From: Myxococcales bacterium
GTDB taxonomy: Bacteria; Myxococcota; Polyangia; Nannocystales; Nannocystaceae
Direction: 5' to 3'
Assembly (NCBI GenBank): GCA_016793465.1
Contig: JAEUJW010000052.1
Span: forward strand, 62,001 to 126,000
Length of the DNA: 64,000 bases
The position numbers and the translations under genes are program-made. The notes under the pieces are model-generated. The model was not told the DNA's origin. It worked only from the letters and a program-made list of their open reading frames with translations, and did not search any database. Positions 54,086 through 62,664 of this stretch are shown here, piece by piece (within the stretch, counting starts at the first letter, position 1; every line of letters begins with the position of its first letter).

Positions 54086-55216
54086 ATGCGTCTCCTCGTC
54101 TTCCCCCTCGTCTCGCTCCTCGTCTCGCTCCTGCTCTCGCCCTCCGGCATCGCCCGGGCGGCAGACTCCCCCGGGCTCATCCGCACCAGCGGTCAGGCGC
54201 TCCATCTCCGCGACAGCCGCGCGAAGTTCGTCAGCGCGGACCGTGACAAGTCGAACCAGCTGCTCGCGGACCGGGACGCCTCCGGCGAGTGGGAGCGGTT
54301 CATCGCCGTCGACCTCGGCGCCGGCGCGATCGCGCTGCGGACGACCCAGGGCAAGTACGTCAGCGCGCCCGAGGACAGGTCGCGCCCGCTGGCCGCCGAC
54401 CGCGACGCGATCGGGCCCTGGGAGACGTTCCAGGTCCAGCTGGCCGACAGCACCCACCTGGCGCTCGTCGCGTGGCACGGCGGAATCGTGTCGGCGGACC
54501 GCGACCGCGGCGGAGCCCTCGTCGCCGACCGCACGCAGGTCGGGGAGTGGGAGCGGTTCACCGTCGAGCGGTGGTCGAAGGACCTGTTCAACGGCACCAC
54601 GCTCGACCTCGGGGCGTCGAGCATCTCGAGCGTCGACAGTCGCTTCTACGCGACGAACGGCAGCTCGCTGTGCCTCGACGTCGCCGATGAGCGCAAGAGC
54701 TCCGGCGCCAGGTGGATCCTCTGGGGTTGCCGCAGCTACCTCGAGGGCGACAGGCCCACGCAGGTTCATCACCAGAGCATCATCTTCGACGAGATCGTTC
54801 GGCCGCAGAAACTCCCCGACGGTCGCACGCTCCCGACTGTGATGAACGCGGACGCGATCATCCGGCCGCGGCACGCCCCCGACCTGTGTCTGACGCACCA
54901 CGGCCCGGACAAGCCGGTCACCTTCGACACGTGCACCGAAGCGAGGAATCAGACCTGGCGGCCCTCCGTATTCTCGCAAGAGCGGGCCAAGGCGCTCGGA
55001 GGCAGCGACCCGGACGCGGCCGCGGCGCTGACGTTCCAGCAGATCGTGCAGGCGCTGCTCGGCGAGCACGTGATGCGCTACTACCAGCTGCGCTCCGCCG
55101 ACGGCTACTGCCTCGACGTGCTCGGCGGCGTGAGCGTCGCCGGGAAGCAGATCGGCGTGCACGAGTGCAAGCCGTTCGCGCACAACCAGGTCTTCCTGTT
55201 CATGCGCACGAACTGA
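54086..55216 (+). CDS. Secreted fascin-like/ricin-type beta-trefoil lectin
   Basis: A 376-residue exported protein with a signal peptide ending ARA-ADS. Three fascin-like segments occupy about 25-160 (KFVSADRDKSNQLLADR, KYVSAPEDRSRPLAADR, GIVSADRDRGGALVADR, each followed by GEWERF or GPWETF). The C-terminal part has ricin-type QxW elements (DLCLTHHGPDKPVTFDTC, ARNQTWRP, GYCLDVLGG, FAHNQVFLF). Such trefoils bind sugars or actin-like partners. GGAGG lies 5 nt before ATG 54086. It is probably a secreted carbohydrate-binding protein. Confidence 0.75.
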   Translation: MRLLVFPLVSLLVSLLLSPSGIARAADSPGLIRTSGQALHLRDSRAKFVSADRDKSNQLLADRDASGEWERFIAVDLGAGAIALRTTQGKYVSAPEDRSRPLAADRDAIGPWETFQVQLADSTHLALVAWHGGIVSADRDRGGALVADRTQVGEWERFTVERWSKDLFNGTTLDLGASSISSVDSRFYATNGSSLCLDVADERKSSGARWILWGCRSYLEGDRPTQVHHQSIIFDEIVRPQKLPDGRTLPTVMNADAIIRPRHAPDLCLTHHGPDKPVTFDTCTEARNQTWRPSVFSQERAKALGGSDPDAAAALTFQQIVQALLGEHVMRYYQLRSADGYCLDVLGGVSVAGKQIGVHECKPFAHNQVFLFMRTN

Positions 55217-55353
55217 CCGCGCGTCGATGTGATGACGCCGCAGCACGACGGGCGAGGCAGCGCCGATGGGCGCGCCGCGAGGCCGGGTCTGCTCGTCAGC
55301 CTCGCGCACACCTGCGTCGACCGCGCGAGCGAGGCCCGCGTCCTTCGTCGCGC

Positions 55354-56697
55354 TCAGGTCGCGAAGCGGAAGCGCGTCGCCCCGCAGCCGGTCGAGCAGC
55401 CGACGCCCGCGATCGGGCCGTTGCCGTCGAAGACGGTGCCGTGCGCGCTGCCGCCGAACCACAGCTCGCCGTTGTCGCCGGGCCCCTCGGTGAACACGTA
55501 GAGGCGCCCGCCATCGACCACCGGGGCCGGGACCGCCGACATGCGCATGGGGGCCTCGACCCGCCCGGGGCCGCCGCCGCGCGTCGCGCCCTTGCCGTTG
55601 TCGGTGGGGATGAGCTTCGTGCTCCACAGCCGACCGTCGCCGCCCTCGCCCTCGTGGAACAGATACACCGAGCTGTTGAACATCACCGCGCCCGGCGACC
55701 CGCTCGCGGACACGCTGACCTCCTCGGTCACGCCCGACTTGGTGTCGAGGCGCACGATGCGGCCGGAGCTGCCCCTGCCGCCGGGGTTGTCCATGGCCCG
55801 CTCGTAGAACACCCACGCGCCGCCGCCGAGGCTGTCCGGCAGGGGCACGACCGCGGGGTCGTTCCAGATGCCGTTCGCCGTGGGGACGAGGTCGCTGCGC
55901 CAGGCCATGCGCGCGGGGTCGGCGAGCGTGATGCACCACAGGTCGACCGATCGGCTGGTGCCCTGCACCCACACGGTGAGCCTGCCGTCGATCACGGCGG
56001 CGCACGGCGCCCCCTTCAGGCGCACGTCCGGGACCTGCTGCGAGCTCGAGAACGTCGACCCGTCGAACGTGGTGAACCACAGCTCGCGGCAGTCGCCCAT
56101 GCCCTGGTAGAAGATCCAGAGCTTGCCGCCATACATCACCGGCGACGGCGTCACGCTGCAGCCGCCCGGCACCCGCAGGTGCGCGACCCACTGCGAGCTC
56201 TGGCGCAGGGTCATCCAGATCGTGCCGTCGTTGCCCCGGCCCTGATAGACCGCCGCGACGCCCTGACCGGCGACGCGCATCTGCAGGCTGTACTCGCCGG
56301 AGCCCTCGCTCGAGTGCGACTTGCCGCCGTTGGCCGGGCACTCCGACGACGGGAAGAACCCGTTGAACAGCACCTGACAGAGCTTGCACCACCGCCAGTT
56401 GGGGGCGAACAGCCCGTCGACGCGCCCGGTCTGCAGGAAGTAGGCCCCGCTGCCGCTGCCGTCGTGGCCGTTGCCGTCGACGCAGCGGCCGGCGCCGAGC
56501 CCCGAGTAGAACATCCCGCCGCAGCGCTTGCACCACCGCCACTTGTCCTGGGTCCCCGGCCCGCCCGCGGTGCGCGGCATGAACTCGCTGCTCTCCTGGG
56601 ACGTGTGCTCGCCGCCGCGTGGGCAGGCGTGAGGGCCGCCCGGATAGAACAGACCGGCGCATTGCAGACAGCGCCGCCAACCTTTTTGTACCGACAT
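55354..56697 (-). CDS. Protein with three CxxC repeats and a beta-propeller
   Basis: A 447-residue protein without an obvious signal peptide. Residues about 6-137 contain three repeats of the form WRxCxxCxGLFYxGxxxxCPxxGxHxxxxSGxY (starts GWRRCLQC, KWRWCKRC, NWRWCKLC), each likely to bind zinc or form disulphides. From about 145 a propeller follows, with segments like VYQGRGNDGTIWMTLRQSSQ, FYQGMGDCRELWFTTFDGST and FTEGPGDNGELWFGGSAHGT. Repeats of this kind are found in secreted or extracellular proteins of soil bacteria and fungi but have no settled role. It converges with the lectin gene, 137 bp apart. Confidence 0.65.
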   Translation of the reverse strand: MSVQKGWRRCLQCAGLFYPGGPHACPRGGEHTSQESSEFMPRTAGGPGTQDKWRWCKRCGGMFYSGLGAGRCVDGNGHDGSGSGAYFLQTGRVDGLFAPNWRWCKLCQVLFNGFFPSSECPANGGKSHSSEGSGEYSLQMRVAGQGVAAVYQGRGNDGTIWMTLRQSSQWVAHLRVPGGCSVTPSPVMYGGKLWIFYQGMGDCRELWFTTFDGSTFSSSQQVPDVRLKGAPCAAVIDGRLTVWVQGTSRSVDLWCITLADPARMAWRSDLVPTANGIWNDPAVVPLPDSLGGGAWVFYERAMDNPGGRGSSGRIVRLDTKSGVTEEVSVSASGSPGAVMFNSSVYLFHEGEGGDGRLWSTKLIPTDNGKGATRGGGPGRVEAPMRMSAVPAPVVDGGRLYVFTEGPGDNGELWFGGSAHGTVFDGNGPIAGVGCSTGCGATRFRFAT

Positions 56698-56975
56698 CGT
56701 TTCATCTTCCCACGATCGTCGGCGCGGGTGCGTCCGCCGCGACGCGGACCCGACCCGCCCCGCGGCCGACCTCGGCTCGTCGGTGACGTCGGCACCCGCG
56801 TCAGTGAACGTCGTCGCGACGCGCCGAGGCCGGCGGGTCCTCGTCGAGGACCGCGCGGACGACCCCGACCGCCGCCGGCCCGCGCTCGACGCGGATCGTC
56901 AGCGCGGCGTGCACCGCCCGCGCGTACGCCGGACCCCGCCGCCGCGCAGCCACGACGACCGCGCGTCCGCGCCGC
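56698..56975. other. 278-bp gap without a gene
   Basis: No gene, repeat or RNA is evident. The right part is extremely GC-rich and Arg-coding in several frames, which is usual for non-coding DNA here. Confidence 0.4.
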
Positions 56976-57281
56976 TCACCAGACCAGGTTGCGGCGCGGG
57001 AACAGGACGCGATCCTGGTCGTCCTTGGCGAGGATCCAGTAGCCCTCGTCGTCGCCGCGGTAGACGCCCACGACCGGGACCCCGAGCGGCTTGGTGTCGA
57101 GGAACAGCTGGGCCTCGGGCGTGCGCGAGATGTCGGTCAGCCCCGCCACCCGCGCCGTGCGCGACACCGGGTCCCACGCCTCGCCGAGCACCCGCGCCTT
57201 CGCCGTGTTGTAACGGACGCTCTCCTTCAGCGGGAGGTCCTGCAGCGTCGGGAGGGTGGCGTCGGCGTCGGCGTCGGACAT
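56976..57281 (-). CDS. Small uncharacterised protein
   Basis: A 101-residue acidic protein. The first 20 residues are low-complexity (MSDADADATLPT); the rest looks like a beta domain with SVRYNTAKARVLGEAWDP, PVVGVYRGDDEGYWILAKDD and a terminal RRNLVW. ATG 57281 is the start that excludes upstream disordered sequence, though the open frame extends towards 58037. No family is recognised. Confidence 0.5.
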   Translation of the reverse strand: MSDADADATLPTLQDLPLKESVRYNTAKARVLGEAWDPVSRTARVAGLTDISRTPEAQLFLDTKPLGVPVVGVYRGDDEGYWILAKDDQDRVLFPRRNLVW

Positions 57282-57631
57282 GCGAGCAAAACGAGACCAC
57301 GCTCGGCGCAGCAGGTCAAGCGAGCCTCCGGACAAATCTGCCGGGCTCGCCCCGTCGCCCGCGCCGCGTCGCCACCGTCTCGCCTCCTCGCCCAGCCGGC
57401 GGTCAGACTGAGGCAGAGGGCCACCCGCGCGGTACGCGAAGTCCCCGAGGAGCTCGCCACCCTCGCGTCTTCGTCCATCCCGGACACCCTGCCACGCCGG
57501 TCGCCGTCGGTTCAAGGCCGGACCGGCTCCCGCGGGTGCACCCACCGCCTCGCGGCCCGTCGTATCGTCCCTCGCCGGCTCCGCCGAGCCGACGTTCGGT
57601 CCATCGGCGCGGTGGTACGTCGCGCTCCGCC
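57282..57631. other. 350-bp gap, possible extension of the small protein gene
   Basis: The minus strand stays open here with protein-like ELLGDFAYRAGGPLPQS and GSLDLLRRAWSRFARM just before ATG 57281, so the small protein gene could start further upstream. No other gene or repeat is seen. Confidence 0.35.
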
Positions 57632-58033
57632 TCACGCGAGCACGAGGCGGAGCGACTTCCCACCGCGCCGCGTCACACTCTCGAGGCTGTCGACGATCTC
57701 CGAGAACAGCGTGCGCCGCCCCGCCTCGCCGTCGGCGATCGTGCGCTCGAGCCACTGCCGGCCCGCGTCGTCGACAAAACAATCGGGGGCCGCGAGCTGC
57801 CCCGCGGCCCAGGCCGCGAGCGCCCGACCGTCGAGCGCGCCCCGTGAGACCTCCGAGTCGCGCCAGATCACCTCGCACGGGTGCTCGAGCCCGAAGCCGC
57901 CGAACAGGCGATCGTCGAAGCAGAACAGCGTCGAACCCCACGAGCCCGGCGGAGCGCCGACGGCCGCCTCGAACGCGCGACACAGCGACGGCACATCGGT
58001 GACGCGCGCACCATCGATCTCGACACGCACCAT
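57632..58033 (-). CDS. Barstar-like protein
   Basis: A 133-residue protein whose order fits barstar-family ribonuclease inhibitors: an N-terminal strand VRVEIDGARVTDV, a helix LCRAFEAAVG, then WGSTLFCFDDRLFGGFG where barstars have the YxGxNLDALxD segment, then a C-terminal strand. No barnase-like nuclease is adjacent; the next gene is the broken LamG lipoprotein, so any partner has been lost or lies elsewhere. TAGGCT lies 6 nt before ATG 58033. Confidence 0.6.
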   Translation of the reverse strand: MVRVEIDGARVTDVPSLCRAFEAAVGAPPGSWGSTLFCFDDRLFGGFGLEHPCEVIWRDSEVSRGALDGRALAAWAAGQLAAPDCFVDDAGRQWLERTIADGEAGRRTLFSEIVDSLESVTRRGGKSLRLVLA

Positions 58034-58165
58034 CCACGCAGCCTATCAGCCCGCCCCGCCCGTGGGTCGACGATCGACGGCGACAGCGCGACCCCGTCGC
58101 CCGCGACAGCGCCGCGGTCGCGCCTGGCCAGCCAAACCGCGGGCCCGTCGTTCGCCGCCCTGATG

Positions 58166-58180
58166 TACGTTCGGGCCATG
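58166..58180 (+). promoter_or_regulatory. Leaderless-type -10 hexamer
   Basis: TACGTT at 58166-58171 is followed by 6 nt and ATG 58178. The promoter of this broken lipoprotein gene is therefore still recognisable. The opposite promoter (TAGGCT on the minus strand at 58045-58040) serves the barstar-like gene. Confidence 0.45.
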
Positions 58181-59178
58181 CTGCGCAGCCCGCTCCCTCC
58201 GCTCTGCCTCGTCGCCGCGCTCGTCGCCTGCCCCGCCGCCCCCGCGGGCGATCCGTCGTCGTCCTCGGACGCCGCCAGCACGGCCGCCGCCGCGACGCAG
58301 GACGGCCCCGACGTCCCGACCGGCGACACCAGCACCGGCGCCGCCGACACGACCCTCACCACCGGCGGCACCCCGAGCGACCTGCCCGCGGCGAGCGACG
58401 ACGAGTGGTCGCTCGTCTTCACCGGCCCCGTCGACGCCTCCGTGCCCACCGCCCCCGGCGCCGTGCCCGACGCCGGCGGCGACGGACTCGACGCCACCGC
58501 CGGCGCGGGCCACCCTCGTGCTCGCCGAGCGCCCGGTCGTCGACGGCCGCTGGCACCGCGCGATCGTCCGCCGCGATCCCGCCGCCCAGCAGCTCACCCT
58601 CACGCTCGACGGCGCCTTCACGGCCAGCATGGCCGACCCGACCCGACCGGCGCCGTCGACCGCGTCGCCGGTCGTCACCACTCCGCCGCCGCCAGCTTCG
58701 ACGGCTCGCGCCTGTGCGCCTCAGCGTCGGCGCTGGCCCACCTCGCCGACCTCGACGTCCGCGACGGCTTCGAGCTCGAGCTGGTGTTCCGCACCGACGC
58801 GCACCAGGACGGCGGCTCGCAGGGCTCCGGCGCCCTCGTCGGCAAGACCGCCGTCGGTACCGCGTCGGCGTGATGGCTGCGCGTCGAGGACGGCAAGCTG
58901 CGCTTCGCCGTCGGCGACGAGCTCGGCAACCTCGACATCGTCGCGTCCGAAGTGACCGTCAGCGACGGCGCGTGGCACAGCGTGCGCGCCCGCCGTGACA
59001 CCGCCGAACACGTGCTCTCGCTGCGCGTCGACGACGGCCCCGCGACCACCGCCGCGATCACCACCGAGGGCCTCGTGACCAACGACGAGCCGCTGTGCGT
59101 CGGCGCCTTCGCCGGCGCCAGCACGCCCGCGCGTTCACCGGCGCCATCGACAGCGTCGCCCTCCGCCTCGTGCGCTGA
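58178..59178 (+). pseudogene. LamG-domain lipoprotein gene with several frameshifts and a stop
   Basis: The gene starts well, with a lipoprotein signal MLRSPLPPLCLVAALVAC and a Thr-rich linker, but the frame changes at about 58505, again near 58650, meets TGA near 58871 (before WLRVEDGKLRFAVG) and changes near 59130 before the natural end AIDSVALRLVR. Read across the breaks, it encodes two LamG/concanavalin-like domains: LVLAERPVVDGRWHRAIVRR with LTLTLDG, and ELELVFRTDAHQDGG followed by VSDGAWHSVRARRDTAE and LSLRVDDG. Four breaks in 1 kb could mean true decay or local sequencing errors. Confidence 0.8.
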
Positions 59179-59201
59179 TCGCGGGCGCGGCCTATTCGAA
59201 G

Positions 59202-60026
59202 TCAGGGCGCGAAGACCGCCGCGAACTCGGCGAACGACCGCGGCGGCCGCCCGAGCACCTGCTGCACCCACGGCGACAGCCGGGCCTCCGCGCCGCCAGC
59301 GATCGCCGTGTCCATGGCCGCGAGCATCGCCGCGTAGTCCGCGGGCATGCCGGCGCTCGCCAGCCGCTCCGCGAGCGCGCGCTCCGACAGCGCGACGTGG
59401 CGAACCTGCCGACCCGACGCGGCCGTGATGAGCGCGGCCACGTCGTCGTAGGTCAGCAGCTCGGGGCCGGTCAGGATCATGTCGCGGTCGAACGACGTCG
59501 GCGCGGTCAGGGCCGCGACGGCCACCTCGGCGATGTCCTCGACGTCGATGAAGCCGACCCGCCCGCGCCCGGTCGCCGAGTAGATCGCCCCCTCGCGCTC
59601 GATCGTCGGCGCGTGCTGGGCCTCGGAGAAGTTCTGCATGAACCAGGTCGGCCGCAGCACCGCCCACTCCGGCGCGTGACGCTGCAACCACCCGTGCACA
59701 CGCCCCATCAGCGGCCCGTCGAGCGCCAGCGACGACGCGCTGAGCAGCACGAACCGCCGCACGCCCGCGTCGATCGCCCGCAGCAAGAACGGCTCCATCG
59801 CCGCCAGCGGCGCGGCCGCGCCGATCGGCGCCACCAGGTAGACCGCCGCGACGTCGACGAGGGCCGCCGCGAAGGTGTCGCCGTCGCTCCAGTCGAAGCG
59901 CACCTCGCCGGCCGCGTCCGCCGAGCGCGAGGCCACCCGCGCCGCCAGCCCCCGCGCCCGCAGCCCGGCCGCCACCCGCCGCCCCGTCTTGCCGCGCCCA
60001 CCCGTCACCAGGATCGCCGCCGTCAT
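59202..60026 (-). CDS. NmrA-like NAD(P)-binding oxidoreductase
   Basis: A 274-residue atypical SDR. The N-terminal AILVTGGRGKTGRRVAAGLR binds the cofactor, and FVLLSASSLALDG, WAVLRPTWFMQNFSE and FIDVEDIAEVAVAAL match NmrA/QOR2-type proteins, which act as NADP sensors or quinone reductases. GGAGGG lies 6 to 8 nt before ATG 60026. It diverges from a TetR gene by 57 bp, so it is probably the regulator's target. Confidence 0.87.
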   Translation of the reverse strand: MTAAILVTGGRGKTGRRVAAGLRARGLAARVASRSADAAGEVRFDWSDGDTFAAALVDVAAVYLVAPIGAAAPLAAMEPFLLRAIDAGVRRFVLLSASSLALDGPLMGRVHGWLQRHAPEWAVLRPTWFMQNFSEAQHAPTIEREGAIYSATGRGRVGFIDVEDIAEVAVAALTAPTSFDRDMILTGPELLTYDDVAALITAASGRQVRHVALSERALAERLASAGMPADYAAMLAAMDTAIAGGAEARLSPWVQQVLGRPPRSFAEFAAVFAP

Positions 60027-60083
60027 CAGGCCCTCCCCGCCAGCGCCTCGCCGAGCGCCTCGATCCCCCCGGTCGCGGCCATC

Positions 60084-60716
60084 ATGCAGCCCGCGGTCAC
60101 CGAGTCGCTGACCCGCGAGCTGTTCGTCGAGTGGGCCGAGCGCGGCTACGCGGCCATCAGCCTCGAGCGCGTGGCCCAGCGCGCCGGCGTCGGCAAGGCC
60201 GCCCTCTACCGCCGCTGGCCCTCGAAGCTCGCCATGGTCGTCGACCGCCTCGAGGCCGTCGGCATCGCCCCCGAGCCCCTGCCCGACACCGGCGCGCTCG
60301 CGTCCGACGTGCGCGCCATGCTGGCCCAGCTGCGCCGGCTGCTACGTCACCCGCTCGTCGGCCGCATCCTCCCCGACCTCCACGCCGAGATGCCGCGCAA
60401 CCCGGAGCTCGCGGCCGCCGTGCGCGGGCGCCTCCAGGTCGAGCGCCGCCGCCGCGGCGGCGAGCTGTTCACCCGCGCCGTCACCCGCGGCGAGCTGCCC
60501 CCGGACACCGACCTCGAGCTGCTGAGCGACGCCGTCGCCGCCCTGCTGTACTGGCGCCTCATCGTCACCCGCGGCCGCGCCGACGACGCCTACCTCGACA
60601 CCCTCACCGCGTTCATCCTGACCGCGAGGTCGACGACCTGTCCGAGCGCATCGCCATCCTCGGCACCGTGCAGTCCGAGCCGGCCGCGCTGCCGCCCAGC
60701 CAGACCGAGGACCTGA
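60084..60716 (+). CDS. TetR-family regulator, C-terminus altered at a junction
   Basis: A 210-residue TetR protein. The helix-turn-helix is RGYAAISLERVAQRAGVGKAALYRRWPSKLAMV, and the ligand domain runs to about residue 180 (LYWRLIVTRGRADDAYLDTLTAFILTA). After that the sequence becomes Ser/Pro/Arg-rich and unlike TetR proteins, while another frame continues with phage-tail-like sequence. A rearrangement near 60625 therefore seems to have replaced the last codons. It diverges from the NmrA-like gene, its likely target. Confidence 0.78.
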   Translation: MQPAVTESLTRELFVEWAERGYAAISLERVAQRAGVGKAALYRRWPSKLAMVVDRLEAVGIAPEPLPDTGALASDVRAMLAQLRRLLRHPLVGRILPDLHAEMPRNPELAAAVRGRLQVERRRRGGELFTRAVTRGELPPDTDLELLSDAVAALLYWRLIVTRGRADDAYLDTLTAFILTARSTTCPSASPSSAPCSPSRPRCRPARPRT

Positions 60717-61728
60717 CGCCCAACTACGTGGCCCAGGTGCCCGAGGCGCGCGGCGTCGTCGACCTCAACGCCTTCGACGAGACCGGCACCAGCTACACCA
60801 ACCGGGTCTACGGCGCCGGCGTCCACGGGGCCACCGCGGCCCACGCCAACCACCTCCGCAACGGCGACTTCGGCCGCGGCGTCATGTTCTGGCAGCGCAG
60901 CGCCGTCGGGATCGGCGTCTCCGAGGCGGACGGGCTCGGCGAATACGTGGTCGGCGGGCGTTCGCTGCGCGTCACCTCCTCGTCGACGAGCGACCACCAC
61001 CTCTATCAGGAGTTTTCGGTCGACGACGGAGTCCGCACGATCACGGTGATGGTCCGCTACGCCATCAAAGGCGAGGCGTCGGCGTTTCGTCTCGACGTGG
61101 CGACGGTCTCGACCGCGAGCGTCGTGACCGAGGTCGGCTACTACTCCGACACCGACAACTCCATCGAGGGCTGGCGCGTGCGCGCCCTGACGGTGCGCTT
61201 CGACGGCACCCTGACCGGCGTCGCCGGCCCGCGGCGGTTCCGCGTGCGCCTGTACCCGTATCACGCGCAGGCCGGCGGCGAGGCCGATCACTCGGTGCTC
61301 ATCGACTCGGTGTGGGTCGTCGACGGCGAGTATGCGGCGCCCTACCGGCCGTATCAGGAGGGCGTCGAGGTGCTGGCCGGCGACGATCGCGCGGTGCTGT
61401 TCGGCGCGACCGGGGCGATCGTCGACGGCGGCCCGTCGAGCTTCCCGATGGGCTTTCACGTGCCGACGAACGCCGTCGGCATGGTCACGGAAATGTCGAT
61501 CTCCTCGGCCTCGCCGACCTCCGCCATGACATCGCTGAGGGTCGACGACGGCACCGGCACCGACAACGTCCGCGAGATCTTCGCGGTGCTCAGCAACCGC
61601 GCGACCCTCACCGAATACACCGTACCGCTGGTGCCCGGGGCCTCGCCCACGTGGTCGACGACCGGCGCGGCCGCGGGTAACGCCTGAACTATCAGGTGCG
61701 CCTGAAGGCGTGGATCTACCGGCTATGA
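60627..61728 (+). pseudogene. Phage-tail-like protein fragment lacking its 5' end
   Basis: From about 60627 an open frame reads EVDDLSERIAILGTVQSEP and continues for 350 residues with carbohydrate-binding-module-like strands (HLRNGDFGRGVMFWQR, HHLYQEFSVDDG, FRLDVATVSTASVV), ending at TGA 61687. No start codon fits the first residues; GTG 60669 is the earliest possible. Immediately after the stop another frame gives NYQVRLKAWIYRL and a stop at 61728, a likely true C-terminus reached by frameshift. The content resembles phage or tailocin tail/structural proteins, but I cannot name a family. It looks like a 5'-truncated, 3'-frameshifted gene. Confidence 0.6.
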
Positions 61729-61743
61729 CCCCGTGCTTCCGCC

Positions 61744-61962
61744 GTGCAGTCTCAAGTCGGGTCGAACGGCAGCCCCGGCGATCTGACCATCGAGGGCGGC
61801 ACGCCCCGGCAGCGCGAGTGCATGCGCTTCCTGGTCGAGCAATGGGAGCTACCAGTGGGCGGCGACGGCACGTCGAGGTTGGAGGTCGTGGGAACGCGCA
61901 CCAAGGTACCGACGCGAATGTCACCTCCTCCGGGCCGGCGACCCCGGGGCTCCTCGCCGTGA
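61744..61962 (+). pseudogene. Possible remnant of an AgmX/PglI C-terminal domain
   Basis: The frame from GTG 61744 reads DLTIEGGTPRQRECMRFLVE followed by QWELPVGG, which resembles the end of AgmX/PglI-type proteins (conserved Cys, then V-x-x-W-x-F/L-P, then glycines). It then loses resemblance. There is no upstream part of such a gene here. This is a weak match in an eroded region. Confidence 0.3.
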
Positions 61963-62014
61963 ACTCGAGATCGTGACAGCGCAACGCCCGCGCCGGGGCG
62001 TCGCGCTCCTGCGG

Positions 62015-62030
62015 TACCCTGTCCGCCATG
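62015..62030 (+). promoter_or_regulatory. Leaderless-type -10 hexamer
   Basis: TACCCT at 62015-62020 is followed by 7 nt and ATG 62028 of the GNAT gene. Confidence 0.5.
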
Positions 62031-62507
62031 CGGATCGATCGACTGGGCGCCCATGAGGGTGAGCGGCTGCGAGCCGTACGGCTCGCGGCCTTGGCCGACG
62101 CGCCCGACGCGTTCGGCGGGACGCTGGCCGAGGCGGTGGCGCGACCGGCAGATGCATGGCAGCGGCACCTCATCGAGCTCGCTACCTTCGTCGCGGTCGA
62201 CGACGGGCTCGACGTCGGCATGGTCCGGTCGGCACGTCACCCCGACGAGCCGGAGACCGGCGAGCTGTTGTCGCTGTGGGTCGCACCAGGCGCCCGCGGG
62301 CGGGGCGTCGGCGACGCGCTGATCGATGCGGTCGTCGCGTGGGCGCGGACGGAGGGGCTGTCCCGACTCGTGCTCGACGTCGGCGATCACAACGCCGCGG
62401 CGATCGGCCTGTACGCGCGCCACGGGTTCACGCCGACCGGGCTCACCGGTTCGCTGCCGCCCCCGCGCGCGCACGTCCGCGAGCACCAGCTGTCGCTCGC
62501 GTTGTGA
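62028..62507 (+). CDS. GNAT-family N-acetyltransferase
   Basis: A 159-residue acetyltransferase with a complete motif A: ELLSLWVAPGARGRGVGDALIDAVVAWA, and motif B NAAAIGLYARHGFTPTG. The N-terminal LRAVRLAALADAPDAFGG is typical of small GNATs that modify antibiotics, amino groups or ribosomal proteins. Substrate unknown. The gene is alone, downstream of the eroded tract. Confidence 0.88.
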   Translation: MRIDRLGAHEGERLRAVRLAALADAPDAFGGTLAEAVARPADAWQRHLIELATFVAVDDGLDVGMVRSARHPDEPETGELLSLWVAPGARGRGVGDALIDAVVAWARTEGLSRLVLDVGDHNAAAIGLYARHGFTPTGLTGSLPPPRAHVREHQLSLAL

Positions 62508-62664
62508 CCCGGCCGCACGCGGTCACGCGCCCGCCAGGCAGATCGGGCATCCGCCGGACATCGCCGCCGCGGCGGGCCGCCGCCGCGACCAGCACCTCGC
62601 ACGCCGTTGAACCGCCGGACGCACCGCAGCCGCTTCGACTCGAAGGGCGCCGCGGCGGGTGCGA

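Noticed and set aside
57632..58033. Barstar/barnase toxin-immunity pair
   Set aside because: The barstar-like protein is plausible, but no barnase-like or polymorphic toxin gene is adjacent, so a pair is not claimed.
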